Origin: HO2-45-28 sp964412115
GTDB taxonomy: Bacteria > Patescibacteriota > Minisyncoccia > HO2-45-28
Assembly: GCA_964412115.1 (NCBI GenBank)
Contig: CAYPMM010000009.1
Coordinates: 1-30,946 of the forward strand
Reading direction: 5' to 3'
DNA: 30,946 nt
Below, in pieces: positions 1-7,514 of this stretch. The notes under the pieces were generated by a model. The model worked only from the letters and a program-made list of their open reading frames with translations, made no database searches and was not told the origin of the DNA. Made by a program: the position numbers and the translations under genes. How positions within the stretch are numbered: the stretch's first letter is position 1; each line of letters opens with the position of its first letter.

Positions 1-721
1 CGGCGGCCGCGGTTGAATGCATTCGCTCGTTTACGGAAAAAAATTCAACCTCATCTCGGTTTTTCATGCCGTGATTGCGCCATTTGGCGACTTTGTCCGC
101 GAGCCATTTGTGGTCGGTAATAACCGCTCCGGCATCGCCCCAACCGTTTAAATTTTTCAACGGGTGGAAACTGAACTCTCCGGCAATGCCGAGATGGCCG
201 ACTCTTTTTCCGTCAACTTCGGCGCAAACCGCCTGGGCCGCGTCCTCAATCACGTAGAGATTCCGCCTTTCGGCAATGTCGTTGATCACGGACATGTCGG
301 CCGGACAACCGGTCAAATGCACCGGAAGAATGGCTTTTGTGCGCCCCGTTATCGCTTCCCCGATCTTGCTGACGTCAATTTGATACTGGTCGTCAACATC
401 TACAAAAACAACTCTTGCGCCAACCAAATCAATGGCCGCGGCAGTAGCGATAAAACTGTTTGGAACGGTTATAACTTCATCGCCTCGGCCGATTTCAAGA
501 GCCTCTAAAATTGCGATAAGCGCGGCCGTGCCCGAATTCATGCCTACCGCGTATTTTGCCCGGCAAAGCGAGGCAAACTTTTCTTCAAACTCGCCGACAG
601 AACCGCCTAAAGTAAAGTCGCCTTTTTCGGCAACATCTTCAATCGCTTTCAAAATTCTCTTTCTTTCATCGGCTCCAAACTGCATTTTCAAATACGAATA
701 CGGGACTTTTAGCTTGTTCAT
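1..721 (-). CDS. DegT/DnrJ/EryC1/StrS sugar aminotransferase, 3' part cut off by window edge
   Basis: PLP-dependent aminotransferase of the DegT/StrS family, which transfers an amino group from glutamate to a keto-sugar nucleotide. The 240 visible residues show the family order: a substrate/PLP N-terminal region, NSGTAAL near residue 62, the IEDAAQ aspartate motif near 159, and FSFHPLKN with the likely Schiff-base lysine at K189, followed by a GWGDAG turn. Families of this type are about 370-400 aa, so roughly 140 residues lie outside the window. The ATG start overlaps the stop of the upstream epimerase by 4 nt (ATGA) and is preceded by AAGGAGG, so the two are translationally coupled. The substrate cannot be read from the sequence. 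It is distinct from the second DegT gene at 11373-12497. Confidence 0.9.
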   Translation of the reverse strand, partial: MNKLKVPYSYLKMQFGADERKRILKAIEDVAEKGDFTLGGSVGEFEEKFASLCRAKYAVGMNSGTAALIAILEALEIGRGDEVITVPNSFIATAAAIDLVGARVVFVDVDDQYQIDVSKIGEAITGRTKAILPVHLTGCPADMSVINDIAERRNLYVIEDAAQAVCAEVDGKRVGHLGIAGEFSFHPLKNLNGWGDAGAVITDHKWLADKVAKWRNHGMKNRDEVEFFSVNERMHSTAAA

Positions 722-1740
722 ACTTTGCCCTCCTTCAGGAGTTTTTGCATTACCGCAATATTGCGGTAATTTGGGTCGTCGGGCTTTGGAATTTTTCCGT
801 AAAAATAGGCCTGGCACAAATCGTGAATGGCGTCTTTAACGCCGAATTTCGCCCTCCAGCCGAGTTCGCGCCTGATTTTTTCGGAAGAAACATGATACGA
901 ACGCAAGTCATCGGTTGGCGTTGTTTCAACTTCAACCGGACCGACGCCGTAGCCTTCAACAATATCTTTAACCATTTCGGCAATCCGCGCGATCGTCAGG
1001 TTGTCAACGCCGGCGTTAAAAATTTTTCCGCCGACTTTATCGTTGGGTTCGTTTAGCAAGCGGATGTAAAGCTCGGCCATGTCTTCAATGTGGATATTCG
1101 GTCTCTTTTGCGTTCCGCCGAAAACCGTAATTTTCTTTTTGGTCAGAGCGGAAAGAGTCAGAATATTAACCGTAAGGTCAAGACGGAGTCTCGGCGACCA
1201 TCCGCAGACGGTTGCCGGACGTAAAACGACCCACTCCATCTTGTTTTGCGGCACCATGCGCAATTCCATTTCGCAAAACGCCTTGAATTTGGAATAGTCG
1301 GTGATCGGCTCAAGCGACAATTCTTCGGTTACCTTAACGCCATCGCCCTTAACGCCGTAAACGCTTGAAGAAGAGGCGTAAATAAACCGCCTGACTTTCG
1401 CTTCAAGAGCCGCCTCCAGTACCCGCAAAAAAGAATCGTAGTTAATTGACCGCCCGAGCTTGGGATTCAGCTCAAAACTGGGGTCGTTGGAAATACAGGC
1501 CAGATGAATAACGGTATCAATATCTTTCATCACCGGTCCAAGATCGCAATTTCTTAAATCATATTTCCAAAAAGAAACCATCGCCGAAATCCGCCCGGGT
1601 CTTTCGGCGCATAGGTCGATCAGATTTTCACCAAACCAGAAAGTATCAACAACCCTGACCGGATACTGGAGATCAATAAGTTTCGGCACCAAAACGCTTC
1701 CGACGTAACCCGCTCCGCCGATTACCAGAATCTTCTTCAT
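718..1740 (-). CDS. NAD-dependent sugar-nucleotide epimerase/dehydratase (extended SDR)
   Basis: Extended short-chain dehydrogenase acting on a nucleotide sugar. From the chosen ATG (340 aa) the protein opens with a Rossmann strand and GGAGYVGS at residues 8-15 (GxxGxxG). It then has the YASSSSVYG serine loop at 121-129 and the catalytic Y149xxxK153 pair (TDYSKFK). An ATG 33 nt further upstream keeps the frame open. GGGAG lies 7 nt before the ATG at 1740, and the fold begins at once there, so I chose the shorter start. It is first of a two-gene unit with the DegT aminotransferase, a pairing typical of amino-deoxysugar pathways. Whether it epimerises, dehydrates or reduces cannot be decided from motifs. 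Confidence 0.88.
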   Translation of the reverse strand: MKKILVIGGAGYVGSVLVPKLIDLQYPVRVVDTFWFGENLIDLCAERPGRISAMVSFWKYDLRNCDLGPVMKDIDTVIHLACISNDPSFELNPKLGRSINYDSFLRVLEAALEAKVRRFIYASSSSVYGVKGDGVKVTEELSLEPITDYSKFKAFCEMELRMVPQNKMEWVVLRPATVCGWSPRLRLDLTVNILTLSALTKKKITVFGGTQKRPNIHIEDMAELYIRLLNEPNDKVGGKIFNAGVDNLTIARIAEMVKDIVEGYGVGPVEVETTPTDDLRSYHVSSEKIRRELGWRAKFGVKDAIHDLCQAYFYGKIPKPDDPNYRNIAVMQKLLKEGKV

Positions 1741-1793
1741 ACCGGCTCCCATTGTTAAGTTTTCAGCGAACAAAATCTGAAAATAAGACTAAC

Positions 1794-1821
1794 AAAAACC
1801 GCCCTATTGTCAAGGACGGTT
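1794..1821 (-). terminator. Intrinsic terminator after the SIS isomerase gene
   Basis: On the minus strand a 9-bp stem (AACCGTCCT with AGGGCGGTT, one G-U pair) and a 7-nt loop are followed by a T5 tract. It begins directly after the SIS gene stop codon. Confidence 0.75.
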
Positions 1822-1823
1822 TA

Positions 1824-2411
1824 TTATCTGCTTATTGATTTGTAGGTAAAATCCAAAAGCCAATTACACATAAAAAGATGCGCGCTTTCAACGTGGCGAT
1901 AAGAATCCGACGGAACGTAAAAATTTATGTCGCCAAGCTTGCGCAAAGGGTTGTCGGGACTGAATCCGGAAAGGGTGATGACTCTCAGATTTTTTTCACG
2001 CATTGCGGCTACGGCCTTAAGAATATTTGCCGATTTGCCGGAGCTGGATATTGCCACCAAAACGTCTTCGGGGCCGGCCAGCAGTTTCAAGGGTTCCGAA
2101 AAAATATTTTCGTAGCCCAGGTCGTTTCCCATACAGGTCAGGAGCGTAAAATCAAGGGGCGCTAAAGCGGGAATGGCGCAGGCGCGGATAAAATCCGTGG
2201 CCTGATGGCTGGCAATGGCGGCGCTTCCGCCGTTGCCTATAAAAATCAGCTTGCCCCCGTCCAGTTTCAAAGCATGAATCATTTCAACACCGTCTCTTAT
2301 TCCGGCCGCAAGCTCAAGTTCGTCGCCGTTTCTGTCGGTAGTCTCGATATTATGAAGGATATTCAGAAACGCTCCGAGATAAGAATACAGCTCTTTTTCG
2401 CTCCAGCTCAT
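1824..2411 (-). CDS. gmhA: SIS-domain sugar-phosphate isomerase, GmhA (phosphoheptose isomerase)-like
   Basis: Probable phosphosugar isomerase of the GmhA type, which converts sedoheptulose 7-phosphate to D-glycero-D-manno-heptose 7-phosphate at the start of heptose activation. The 195-aa product matches GmhA length (about 190-200). It shows the SIS phosphate-binding loop GNGGSA at residues 59-64, followed by ASHQATDF, and the second loop ISSSGKS at 121-127. A TTG two codons upstream would lie only 2 nt from AAGGAGG. The ATG at 2411 has 7-nt spacing and overlaps the PfkB stop by 4 nt, so I chose it. Operon with the kinase supports a heptose role. DiaA-like SIS proteins are an alternative, but context argues against that. 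Confidence 0.8.
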   Translation of the reverse strand: MSWSEKELYSYLGAFLNILHNIETTDRNGDELELAAGIRDGVEMIHALKLDGGKLIFIGNGGSAAIASHQATDFIRACAIPALAPLDFTLLTCMGNDLGYENIFSEPLKLLAGPEDVLVAISSSGKSANILKAVAAMREKNLRVITLSGFSPDNPLRKLGDINFYVPSDSYRHVESAHLFMCNWLLDFTYKSISR

Positions 2412-3469
2412 TTCCAAACCTCCTTCAGTTTTTGCGCGAGTTCTTTAAACCCAACCGCGCTTTTATTGCAAAGAGTCTGGACATGGATTGAGCCGGCAAT
2501 ACTGCCTATCAATCCAACGATTTCCATCGGCGCTCCAACCGCCACGCATGGCGCGGTTACCGAAAGATAGGCATCACCCGTGCCGACCGAATCAACTATG
2601 GTGGCCAGAAAAGCCGGAATATCCATAACAATATTCTCGTTAAAAATCAGGGCGCCGTTTTTGCCCAAAGTAACGCTAACCTTGGGACATGTAATCCTGC
2701 CGGCAATAGTGCGTGCGATATCTTTTATTTCGCCAAACCGGCTGCCAGCCGCCAAGCGCGCTTCAATTTCATCCAGACAAATGTAATCCGCGCGAGGAAA
2801 TTTATAAACCGGATTAAAGCCGAAGTTGGTGCTGTTGGTCTGAACGTTTAACGCCAAAAACTTTGACTGGCTTGCCAGAAGCGAAATTATTTTTTCGGTA
2901 AAAAATCCATGGCCATAGTCAACCGCCAAAACCAAGTCGTGTTCGGGAATTTCGGCCTCCAGAAATCTTAATACGTCTGATTCCAAATCTTGAGACAAAG
3001 GACTGTGGTCAAAATGGTACTCGCCGATAATCCTCTGATTGGTGCCGTTTATGGTAATGCGTCTGTTAAGGGTGGTTGTAGCGCCCTGCCGATAAAAAAA
3101 GTTCGGATTGACGTTCGGCAAAATATTTTTCTTTACAAACCCGGCCATGGGCCTTTTTTGCCCAAGACAGGTCACGAGGCGAACCTTGCCGCAAAAACCG
3201 GCAACATGGTTGGCGCAAGCAAGAATTCCTCCGGCAAAATATTCGCTTTTTACATAGCGCATCGTAAGCAGAGCGCCTTTGGGCGATTTGCTCATCGGTT
3301 CGCCGTAAGCGTATTCGTCAATAATCGTCTCACCGATAACCAAAACAGACTTTCCTGAGACTTCGTTCAGTATGTCCTCGGCGTCTTTAAAAGAGTAGCG
3401 GTCTTTTATCCGTTTACGGAATTCGGCCCATCCGGCTACAGCCGAGGGCGACTTGCTGGTACTTGCCAT
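2408..3469 (-). CDS. PfkB-family sugar kinase, HldE/RfaE domain I-like heptose kinase
   Basis: ATP-dependent ribokinase-fold kinase. The C-terminal signature DSVGTGD at residues 293-299 holds the catalytic Asp299 and anion hole. GETIIDEY near 46-53 and FAGGILACANH near 78-88 are typical of the RfaE/HldE kinase domain. In the heptose pathway this enzyme phosphorylates heptose 7-phosphate at C1. Residues 1-40 form an extra N-terminal arm resembling the linker that precedes the kinase in fused nucleotidyltransferase-kinase proteins. The matching nucleotidyltransferase is a separate gene at 7515-8156. A 5'-AGGAG site sits about 9 nt before the ATG. It is first gene of the kinase-isomerase unit. 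Confidence 0.82.
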   Translation of the reverse strand: MASTSKSPSAVAGWAEFRKRIKDRYSFKDAEDILNEVSGKSVLVIGETIIDEYAYGEPMSKSPKGALLTMRYVKSEYFAGGILACANHVAGFCGKVRLVTCLGQKRPMAGFVKKNILPNVNPNFFYRQGATTTLNRRITINGTNQRIIGEYHFDHSPLSQDLESDVLRFLEAEIPEHDLVLAVDYGHGFFTEKIISLLASQSKFLALNVQTNSTNFGFNPVYKFPRADYICLDEIEARLAAGSRFGEIKDIARTIAGRITCPKVSVTLGKNGALIFNENIVMDIPAFLATIVDSVGTGDAYLSVTAPCVAVGAPMEIVGLIGSIAGSIHVQTLCNKSAVGFKELAQKLKEVWK

Positions 3470-3523
3470 CTCGGCTGTCTCCTGTTGTAATTTTTGCGTG
3501 ATTTTCAGCGTACAACTGATAAT

Positions 3524-3552
3524 AATCTATAAAAAAAGTCAATATATTTCAA
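3524..3552 (-). promoter_or_regulatory. Possible promoter of the PfkB-SIS operon
   Basis: On the minus strand TTGAAA (3552-3547) is followed after 17 nt by TAGATT (3529-3524). A TTGACT nearby has no good -10 at 17 nt. Box matches are moderate, so this is tentative. Confidence 0.4.
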
Positions 3553-3580
3553 TGAAAAAAATATTAAAAAACGTTTTGGT

Positions 3581-3612
3581 AAAAAAGAAAAGCCCCCGGT
3601 GATGCCAGGGGC
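3581..3612 (-). terminator. Intrinsic terminator after the radical SAM gene
   Basis: Minus-strand stem GCCCCTGG/CCGGGGGC with a 5-nt loop, followed by TTTTCTTTTTT. It lies 6 nt after the radical SAM stop codon. Confidence 0.85.
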
Positions 3613-3617
3613 AAATT

Positions 3618-4880
3618 TTAGATGAAATTTTTTCTCTTCGGAGATTGATTGGAGGCAAGCGCCGCCATCGCCCCATCAAATTCGTCGTCGGATATCCCTA
3701 TTAAACTATTAAGGAATCGGTTGTCTTTGTCCGGGTGGCAGGTTTTACGGCACTCCGAAATATCCAGACCGCATCCGATAAAACTGCCACGGCCCAAAAC
3801 AAAATCCAATTGCTTGCGGCGCTCTTGGCCAAACCAGATTTCTTCAAAAGTCTGATTGTTAATATTTCCCAGAACGAAACGAGGATCGGCCCCGCCCTTT
3901 ACCCAATAAGAAGAACAAGTTAACCAGACACCATCCGACATAATATAAGACCAGATAGTAGGCGTAGACTGACAGGTTTTATAACCGCAGTCCTCCGCTT
4001 CATATTCATGAAATCTGGTCAACCGAAAAATAACTTCAAAAGAATCGGAAGAAAGTTCGGCCGTAACCCGCTCGCCGATCTTATGAATTTCATCCATCAT
4101 GTCCCCATAACTCATGTTGCCGTACATCTTAAATGTCTCTTCGCTATGAGGGTGCTGGGAATAAGGTTTAAAGGAAACATAATCAAGACCCGCGTCTCTC
4201 GCGCGCCTGGCCAGTAATTCTATCTCCGGCCAGTTGGATGGCGTCATTTGCTTCAATTCCGGGTCCCAGGCCGGCTCAATCAAAACAGTCATATTGGCGC
4301 CGATGTCGCATTCGGAAGCTCCAAATTCACGCTTGAGTTTGACTGCGCGCTCAAGATTTCTCCAGACCAAATCCCAGTGCTTAGTGTCAGTCCGATGAAT
4401 TTTAGCGTAACTTTCGCCCGTTCCGGCGTTAACACTCGCCTGTAAATAACCGTTGATATGCGGAACGAGTCCGCGAACCATTTTTTCGGTAAGACCGGTA
4501 GCATTCGTCAGCATACCGACGTCAATTCCGGCCTCGCGCGTAGCCTCAAAAATTCTGGGCAAATCTTTGTGCAGAGTCGGCTCGCCCTCACCCGCGTATT
4601 GAATGGATTTCACGCCAAGTCCGTCGGGATCGCGCTCGCGCGCCTCTTTCATTTCCGTTAGCCGGGTAATTAACAAATCGGCATCTAGAGAGCGATTCGG
4701 GTATCCAAGCATTTCAGGCGCGCAGAAAGTACAACGATGATTGCACATGCCCACGGGCGAAACTTCAATATAGATCGGCGGAACTGAAAACGGATCTTTC
4801 CTCCAGCGCCTTATCCATTCTGGATGATAAATGACTTTGGCATTCTCAATCCACTGTCGCCTTGAATTCTGATTCGCCAT
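3618..4880 (-). CDS. Radical SAM enzyme with SPASM-like cysteine-rich C-terminus
   Basis: Radical S-adenosylmethionine protein of 420 aa. The cluster-binding motif is C46-x3-C50-x2-C53 (CNHRCTFC). It is followed by the AGEGEPTLH strand typical of the family (compare GGEP). The C-terminal third has more cysteines in SPASM-like spacing (CGYKTC, CSSYW, and CGLDISECRKTC near the end), suggesting an auxiliary Fe-S cluster. It is in operon with the deoxyhypusine-synthase-like gene (12-nt gap) and has a strong AGGGAGG site. SPASM enzymes modify peptides or act as dehydrogenases and epimerases on small substrates. In this sugar cluster a sugar-modifying role is plausible, but the substrate is unknown. 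Confidence 0.85.
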   Translation of the reverse strand: MANQNSRRQWIENAKVIYHPEWIRRWRKDPFSVPPIYIEVSPVGMCNHRCTFCAPEMLGYPNRSLDADLLITRLTEMKEARERDPDGLGVKSIQYAGEGEPTLHKDLPRIFEATREAGIDVGMLTNATGLTEKMVRGLVPHINGYLQASVNAGTGESYAKIHRTDTKHWDLVWRNLERAVKLKREFGASECDIGANMTVLIEPAWDPELKQMTPSNWPEIELLARRARDAGLDYVSFKPYSQHPHSEETFKMYGNMSYGDMMDEIHKIGERVTAELSSDSFEVIFRLTRFHEYEAEDCGYKTCQSTPTIWSYIMSDGVWLTCSSYWVKGGADPRFVLGNINNQTFEEIWFGQERRKQLDFVLGRGSFIGCGLDISECRKTCHPDKDNRFLNSLIGISDDEFDGAMAALASNQSPKRKNFI

Positions 4881-4892
4881 GGCTTTTCCTCC

Positions 4893-5978
4893 CTAGAGTT
4901 TATCGATTATTTTTTTGTAAAGATTAGGAATGGTTAAACCGCAATCGCCTTTAATATAAAAGCTTTCGCCATCGGAGGCTAAAGCCGCAATACTGCGAGT
5001 CAAAACGGTCTTTCCCGGCCTGAATTCGTAGCGAGTGTCAAAATTTCCGTCTTGCCTTTCGTCCAACGCCCTCATATCTCTTTGCCAGTCATAAATACCG
5101 GTTTTTTCCTCGCGCCAATTGCCCAAATCCATTACGTCAAAAACCGCCGTGGTTAAGCTTTCCAAGGGCGGAAGATTTTTTTGCAGTCTTTCCGTAACCC
5201 GCCTATCTTTTTGAGCCAAAACATTAACGGCCATTGAAACAGCTTTCAAAAAAACCTCCGGTCCGTGAACAGCCGTTCCCATGTTTAAAAATACTCCGCC
5301 GTCAATATCCAATAAAGCGTGGGCCAGAATCAGAAAATCGCGGTAAGTCGCGTCACCCAAAGCCGCGCCGTCCATGTTTGGATGCTGATGGACTATATCC
5401 GCGCCAAAAAGAACGTGGACGGTAGCGGGAACGCGCAAACGATAAGCTGATGCAAACACGCTGATGTCCTTATGCGGAAATTTGAAACAGAAACGGTCTT
5501 TGTTTATCATCCAGCCGATAGTCTCGCCAAAACCCCAGCAGAGCTCTTTGGCCCATTTAGCTGCTTCGTTGACGCAAAACCCGACCTCTTCCCAATTTCC
5601 GAACTGGCCGTAACGCAAGTAATGTTCAACATCCTCGAGTGTTGAGCCGGTAAGCGCGAGCTCAAAGTCGTGGATTGGCACCGCGCCGTTTCCGGCCAGA
5701 TGAGTGACTATTTTGCGCTCCATCAAATCAATCAAATATCTTTGGTTGCCGCGCCTGATTGTCACATGATCTCCGGTCATCCAAATGACCGGCCGCCGGT
5801 TTTGATGAGCTCTGACGATTTTTTTAGCCAACTCGTCAATATCACGCTCAACTTCGTGATTCCCGATCGACGGGACGATATCGCTTAAATATCTTATTTT
5901 TTGAAAGGTCATTTTATCGCGGCGCTCGGCCAAAGACAGTTGTTTTACCAGTTTTGGATCCAACTGCGGATAAGGCAT
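4893..5978 (-). CDS. Deoxyhypusine-synthase-like family protein of unknown function
   Basis: A 361-aa soluble protein that resembles, from memory, a bacterial family related to deoxyhypusine synthase and often placed beside surface-sugar genes. Visible landmarks are a conserved GDH near residue 70, LIDLMER, a GNGAVPIHDFELAL stretch, YGQFGNWEE, HPNMDGAALGDATYRD and GGVFLNMGTAV. The pattern suggests an NAD-binding Rossmann-like fold. The deoxyhypusine active-site lysine motif WGK was not found, and the bacterial role is unknown. Longer in-frame starts exist up to 6047. I chose the ATG at 5978 because AAGGAGG lies 7 nt upstream. It is first in the operon with the SPASM-like radical SAM gene. Confidence 0.5.
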   Translation of the reverse strand: MPYPQLDPKLVKQLSLAERRDKMTFQKIRYLSDIVPSIGNHEVERDIDELAKKIVRAHQNRRPVIWMTGDHVTIRRGNQRYLIDLMERKIVTHLAGNGAVPIHDFELALTGSTLEDVEHYLRYGQFGNWEEVGFCVNEAAKWAKELCWGFGETIGWMINKDRFCFKFPHKDISVFASAYRLRVPATVHVLFGADIVHQHPNMDGAALGDATYRDFLILAHALLDIDGGVFLNMGTAVHGPEVFLKAVSMAVNVLAQKDRRVTERLQKNLPPLESLTTAVFDVMDLGNWREEKTGIYDWQRDMRALDERQDGNFDTRYEFRPGKTVLTRSIAALASDGESFYIKGDCGLTIPNLYKKIIDKL

Positions 5979-6093
5979 CGGTATCCTCCTTATAAAAGAG
6001 CTTTCCGGCGCCAATGAATTTTGGCGCATACTAATAAATTCAACCACTAAAACACAAGAAAAGTCAATTAAAATAAATTTAAAAACGTTTTAG

Positions 6094-6125
6094 TAAAAAA
6101 GAAAAACCCTGACGGTATGTCAGGG
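6094..6125 (-). terminator. Intrinsic terminator after the membrane-protein pair
   Basis: Perfect 7-bp minus-strand stem CCCTGAC/GTCAGGG with a 5-nt loop, then TTTTTCTTTTTT. It ends the unit of the two small membrane-protein genes at 6132-6748. Confidence 0.88.
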
Positions 6126-6131
6126 ATGTGC

Positions 6132-6554
6132 TTAAAATTTAGTCGGACTCCAAAAATTCCACCAGCCCTTTTTGTCAGTAAAAATAAAAATCAGGGCTCC
6201 GATGAAGTTTAGAAAAACATCTAAAACCGTGTCCCAAACCTCAACATCAACGTTGGTGATTTTCAGCACGTCTTGAACTGTTGTAGCAGCCGATGGCGCA
6301 AAAGCGATATAGTATTCAAGACCCTCCCAAAGCCCGGTAACAATTATAATCCCAAAAAGAATGAACCGGGTTGAGCGCGAAAAACAAGACAGCCACATAG
6401 CCAGAAAAAAAGAGGCTAATAAGTGTTCAGTTTCAGGTACAATGTAATATTTTTTACTGAAGCCGTCTCCATAAAGTCCGTAAAGATTTATGCAGAAGAT
6501 GGCAAATAAAACTAGTGAGGATATCCAGAATCGGCGTCCAAATCGTATATTCAT
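6132..6554 (-). CDS. Small polytopic membrane protein, VanZ-like in pattern
   Basis: A 140-aa integral membrane protein with about four hydrophobic segments, near residues 11-28, 45-60, 62-78 and 106-126. A Glu-His pair sits after the first loop (TEHLLASF), WEGLEYY lies near the middle, and D-TVLD-FLNFIGA precedes the last helix. The EH...E...D...N layout recalls VanZ or DUF2238-type small membrane proteins, but I do not claim membership. The ATG overlaps the previous stop by 4 nt (ATGA). The function is unknown. It lies in a three-gene group of membrane proteins inserted among the sugar genes. Confidence 0.7.
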   Translation of the reverse strand: MNIRFGRRFWISSLVLFAIFCINLYGLYGDGFSKKYYIVPETEHLLASFFLAMWLSCFSRSTRFILFGIIIVTGLWEGLEYYIAFAPSAATTVQDVLKITNVDVEVWDTVLDVFLNFIGALIFIFTDKKGWWNFWSPTKF

Positions 6555-6748
6555 CGCACGCAGCCTCGCGGGTCCTTATCCAATTCTTCTTGCCGCAGTT
6601 TTTCATCTCGTTCCAATTTTTCCCAGTCAATAAAAAGTAGATCCCAAAAAAACAATAAAAAGAACGGCGCGATTAACGCCACAGCCGTCAGGTAAATGAC
6701 CGTTGCGCATAAGTTTTTGGATTTCAATAGAGTTTTTCTGAAATCCAT
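6551..6748 (-). CDS. Small single-pass membrane protein, unknown
   Basis: A 65-aa protein with one long hydrophobic helix at about residues 15-38, followed by a charged tail (WEKLERDEKLRQEELDKD). The open frame extends 33 nt further upstream into the duplicated leader. Choosing the ATG at 6748 puts AGGAG 7 nt ahead and removes a non-hydrophobic N-terminus, so I chose it. It is coupled to the next membrane protein by an ATGA overlap and transcribed from the promoter at 6791-6819. I do not recognise the family. Confidence 0.65.
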   Translation of the reverse strand: MDFRKTLLKSKNLCATVIYLTAVALIAPFFLLFFWDLLFIDWEKLERDEKLRQEELDKDPRGCVR

Positions 6749-6764
6749 ACGCCAACTCCTATTC

Positions 6765-6819
6765 TTTTGACAAAAAACCAACCTCTAAATCATATAGCAC
6801 AAAGCCCAAATTTAGTCAA
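6765..6819. repeat. 55-bp direct repeat, copy 1 (promoter plus leader)
   Basis: Matches 7427-7481 over 55 nt with 2 mismatches. It holds the promoter and leader of the 65-aa membrane protein gene, so the repeat is a duplicated regulatory cassette rather than coding sequence. Confidence 0.9.
6791..6819 (-). promoter_or_regulatory. Promoter, copy 1
   Basis: Minus strand: TTGACT (6819-6814), 17-nt spacer, TATATG (6796-6791) preceded by TGC (extended -10). The -35 box directly follows the T tract of the upstream terminator. Confidence 0.75.
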
Positions 6820-6845
6820 AAAAGGCCCCCGATGATGTCGGAGGC
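6815..6845 (-). terminator. Intrinsic terminator after the 184-aa membrane protein
   Basis: Minus-strand stem GCCTCCGA/TCGGGGGC with G-U pairs, then CCTTTTTT. Its T tract runs into the -35 box of the following promoter. Confidence 0.82.
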
Positions 6846-6855
6846 AAAATAATTT

Positions 6856-7410
6856 TTATTCCTTGTCGCCGTCTAAAAACCTTTTTGACTCCAACAACGC
6901 AACCACTTCGCTCGCCGAGTATTTGTTCTTGTAAAATTGTAGGCAAAAATAAAGCGGCACAGATAAGCAAGAGCTTACAACAAAACCACCCACGCAAAAA
7001 TCAATACCGGTCCCAAGCCCATAAAAAATACCGCCAATAACGCCGCTGATAATACCCATAAAAAATATTGAGCCCGCAATTAGTCCATCATAATTCAGTT
7101 TGCTTAACCTGGAGCATTGTTTTTCGTTTTCTTGCGCTTTTCGTAAAATCACTTCCTCCATCTCTTTTTTGCGTTCCGGCGTTAAAAAGTTGACAGCAGC
7201 TGTTGAGACGCCGAACCACTTGGAGGCAAGCGACAATAAAGCCCGATCGTAAGTTTTTTGCATTTCGACGCGCTTTCTCACAAGACTTTCTTGTTTTCCG
7301 GCTACAACCAGTTTATCTTCAATCTCTCTAAGATCTTTGCACACATCTTCAGCCATTCCGGGCAGAATGAAGTTTGTTTCCTTAGGCTGAACCGCGAGTG
7401 ATTCGCTCAT
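6856..7410 (-). CDS. Two-helix membrane protein with a long charged N-terminal domain, unknown
   Basis: A 184-aa protein. Residues 1-95 are soluble and strongly charged, with a likely coiled-coil stretch (DLREIEDKLVVAGKQ and later ERKKEMEEVILRKAQ). Two hydrophobic segments follow, around 105-130 (glycine-rich, GSIFFMGIISGVIGG) and 135-158, then a short charged tail. The frame stays open 33 nt upstream. The ATG at 7410 has GGAGG about 9 nt ahead and gives a cleaner N-terminus. It has its own promoter (7453-7481) and terminator, so it is monocistronic. That promoter is a near-copy of the one serving the next membrane-protein pair. The family is not recognised. Confidence 0.65.
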   Translation of the reverse strand: MSESLAVQPKETNFILPGMAEDVCKDLREIEDKLVVAGKQESLVRKRVEMQKTYDRALLSLASKWFGVSTAAVNFLTPERKKEMEEVILRKAQENEKQCSRLSKLNYDGLIAGSIFFMGIISGVIGGIFYGLGTGIDFCVGGFVVSSCLSVPLYFCLQFYKNKYSASEVVALLESKRFLDGDKE

Positions 7411-7426
7411 TGACACTTCCTCCGCG

Positions 7427-7481
7427 TTTTGACAAAAAACCAACCTCTAAATCATATAGCACAAAGCTTAAATTTAGTCAA
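7427..7481. repeat. 55-bp direct repeat, copy 2 (promoter plus leader)
   Basis: 53 of 55 positions are identical to 6765-6819. It holds the promoter and leader of the 184-aa membrane protein. Confidence 0.9.
7453..7481 (-). promoter_or_regulatory. Promoter, copy 2
   Basis: Minus strand: TTGACT (7481-7476), 17-nt spacer, TATATG (7458-7453) with an upstream TGC. Confidence 0.78.
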
Positions 7482-7510
7482 GAAAAAAACGCCCTCGTTT
7501 CGGGGCGTTT
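7482..7510 (-). terminator. Intrinsic terminator after the nucleotidyltransferase gene
   Basis: Minus-strand stem AACGCCC/GGGCGTT with a short loop, then a T7 tract. It lies just after the stop at 7515. Confidence 0.85.
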
Positions 7511-7514
7511 TAAT

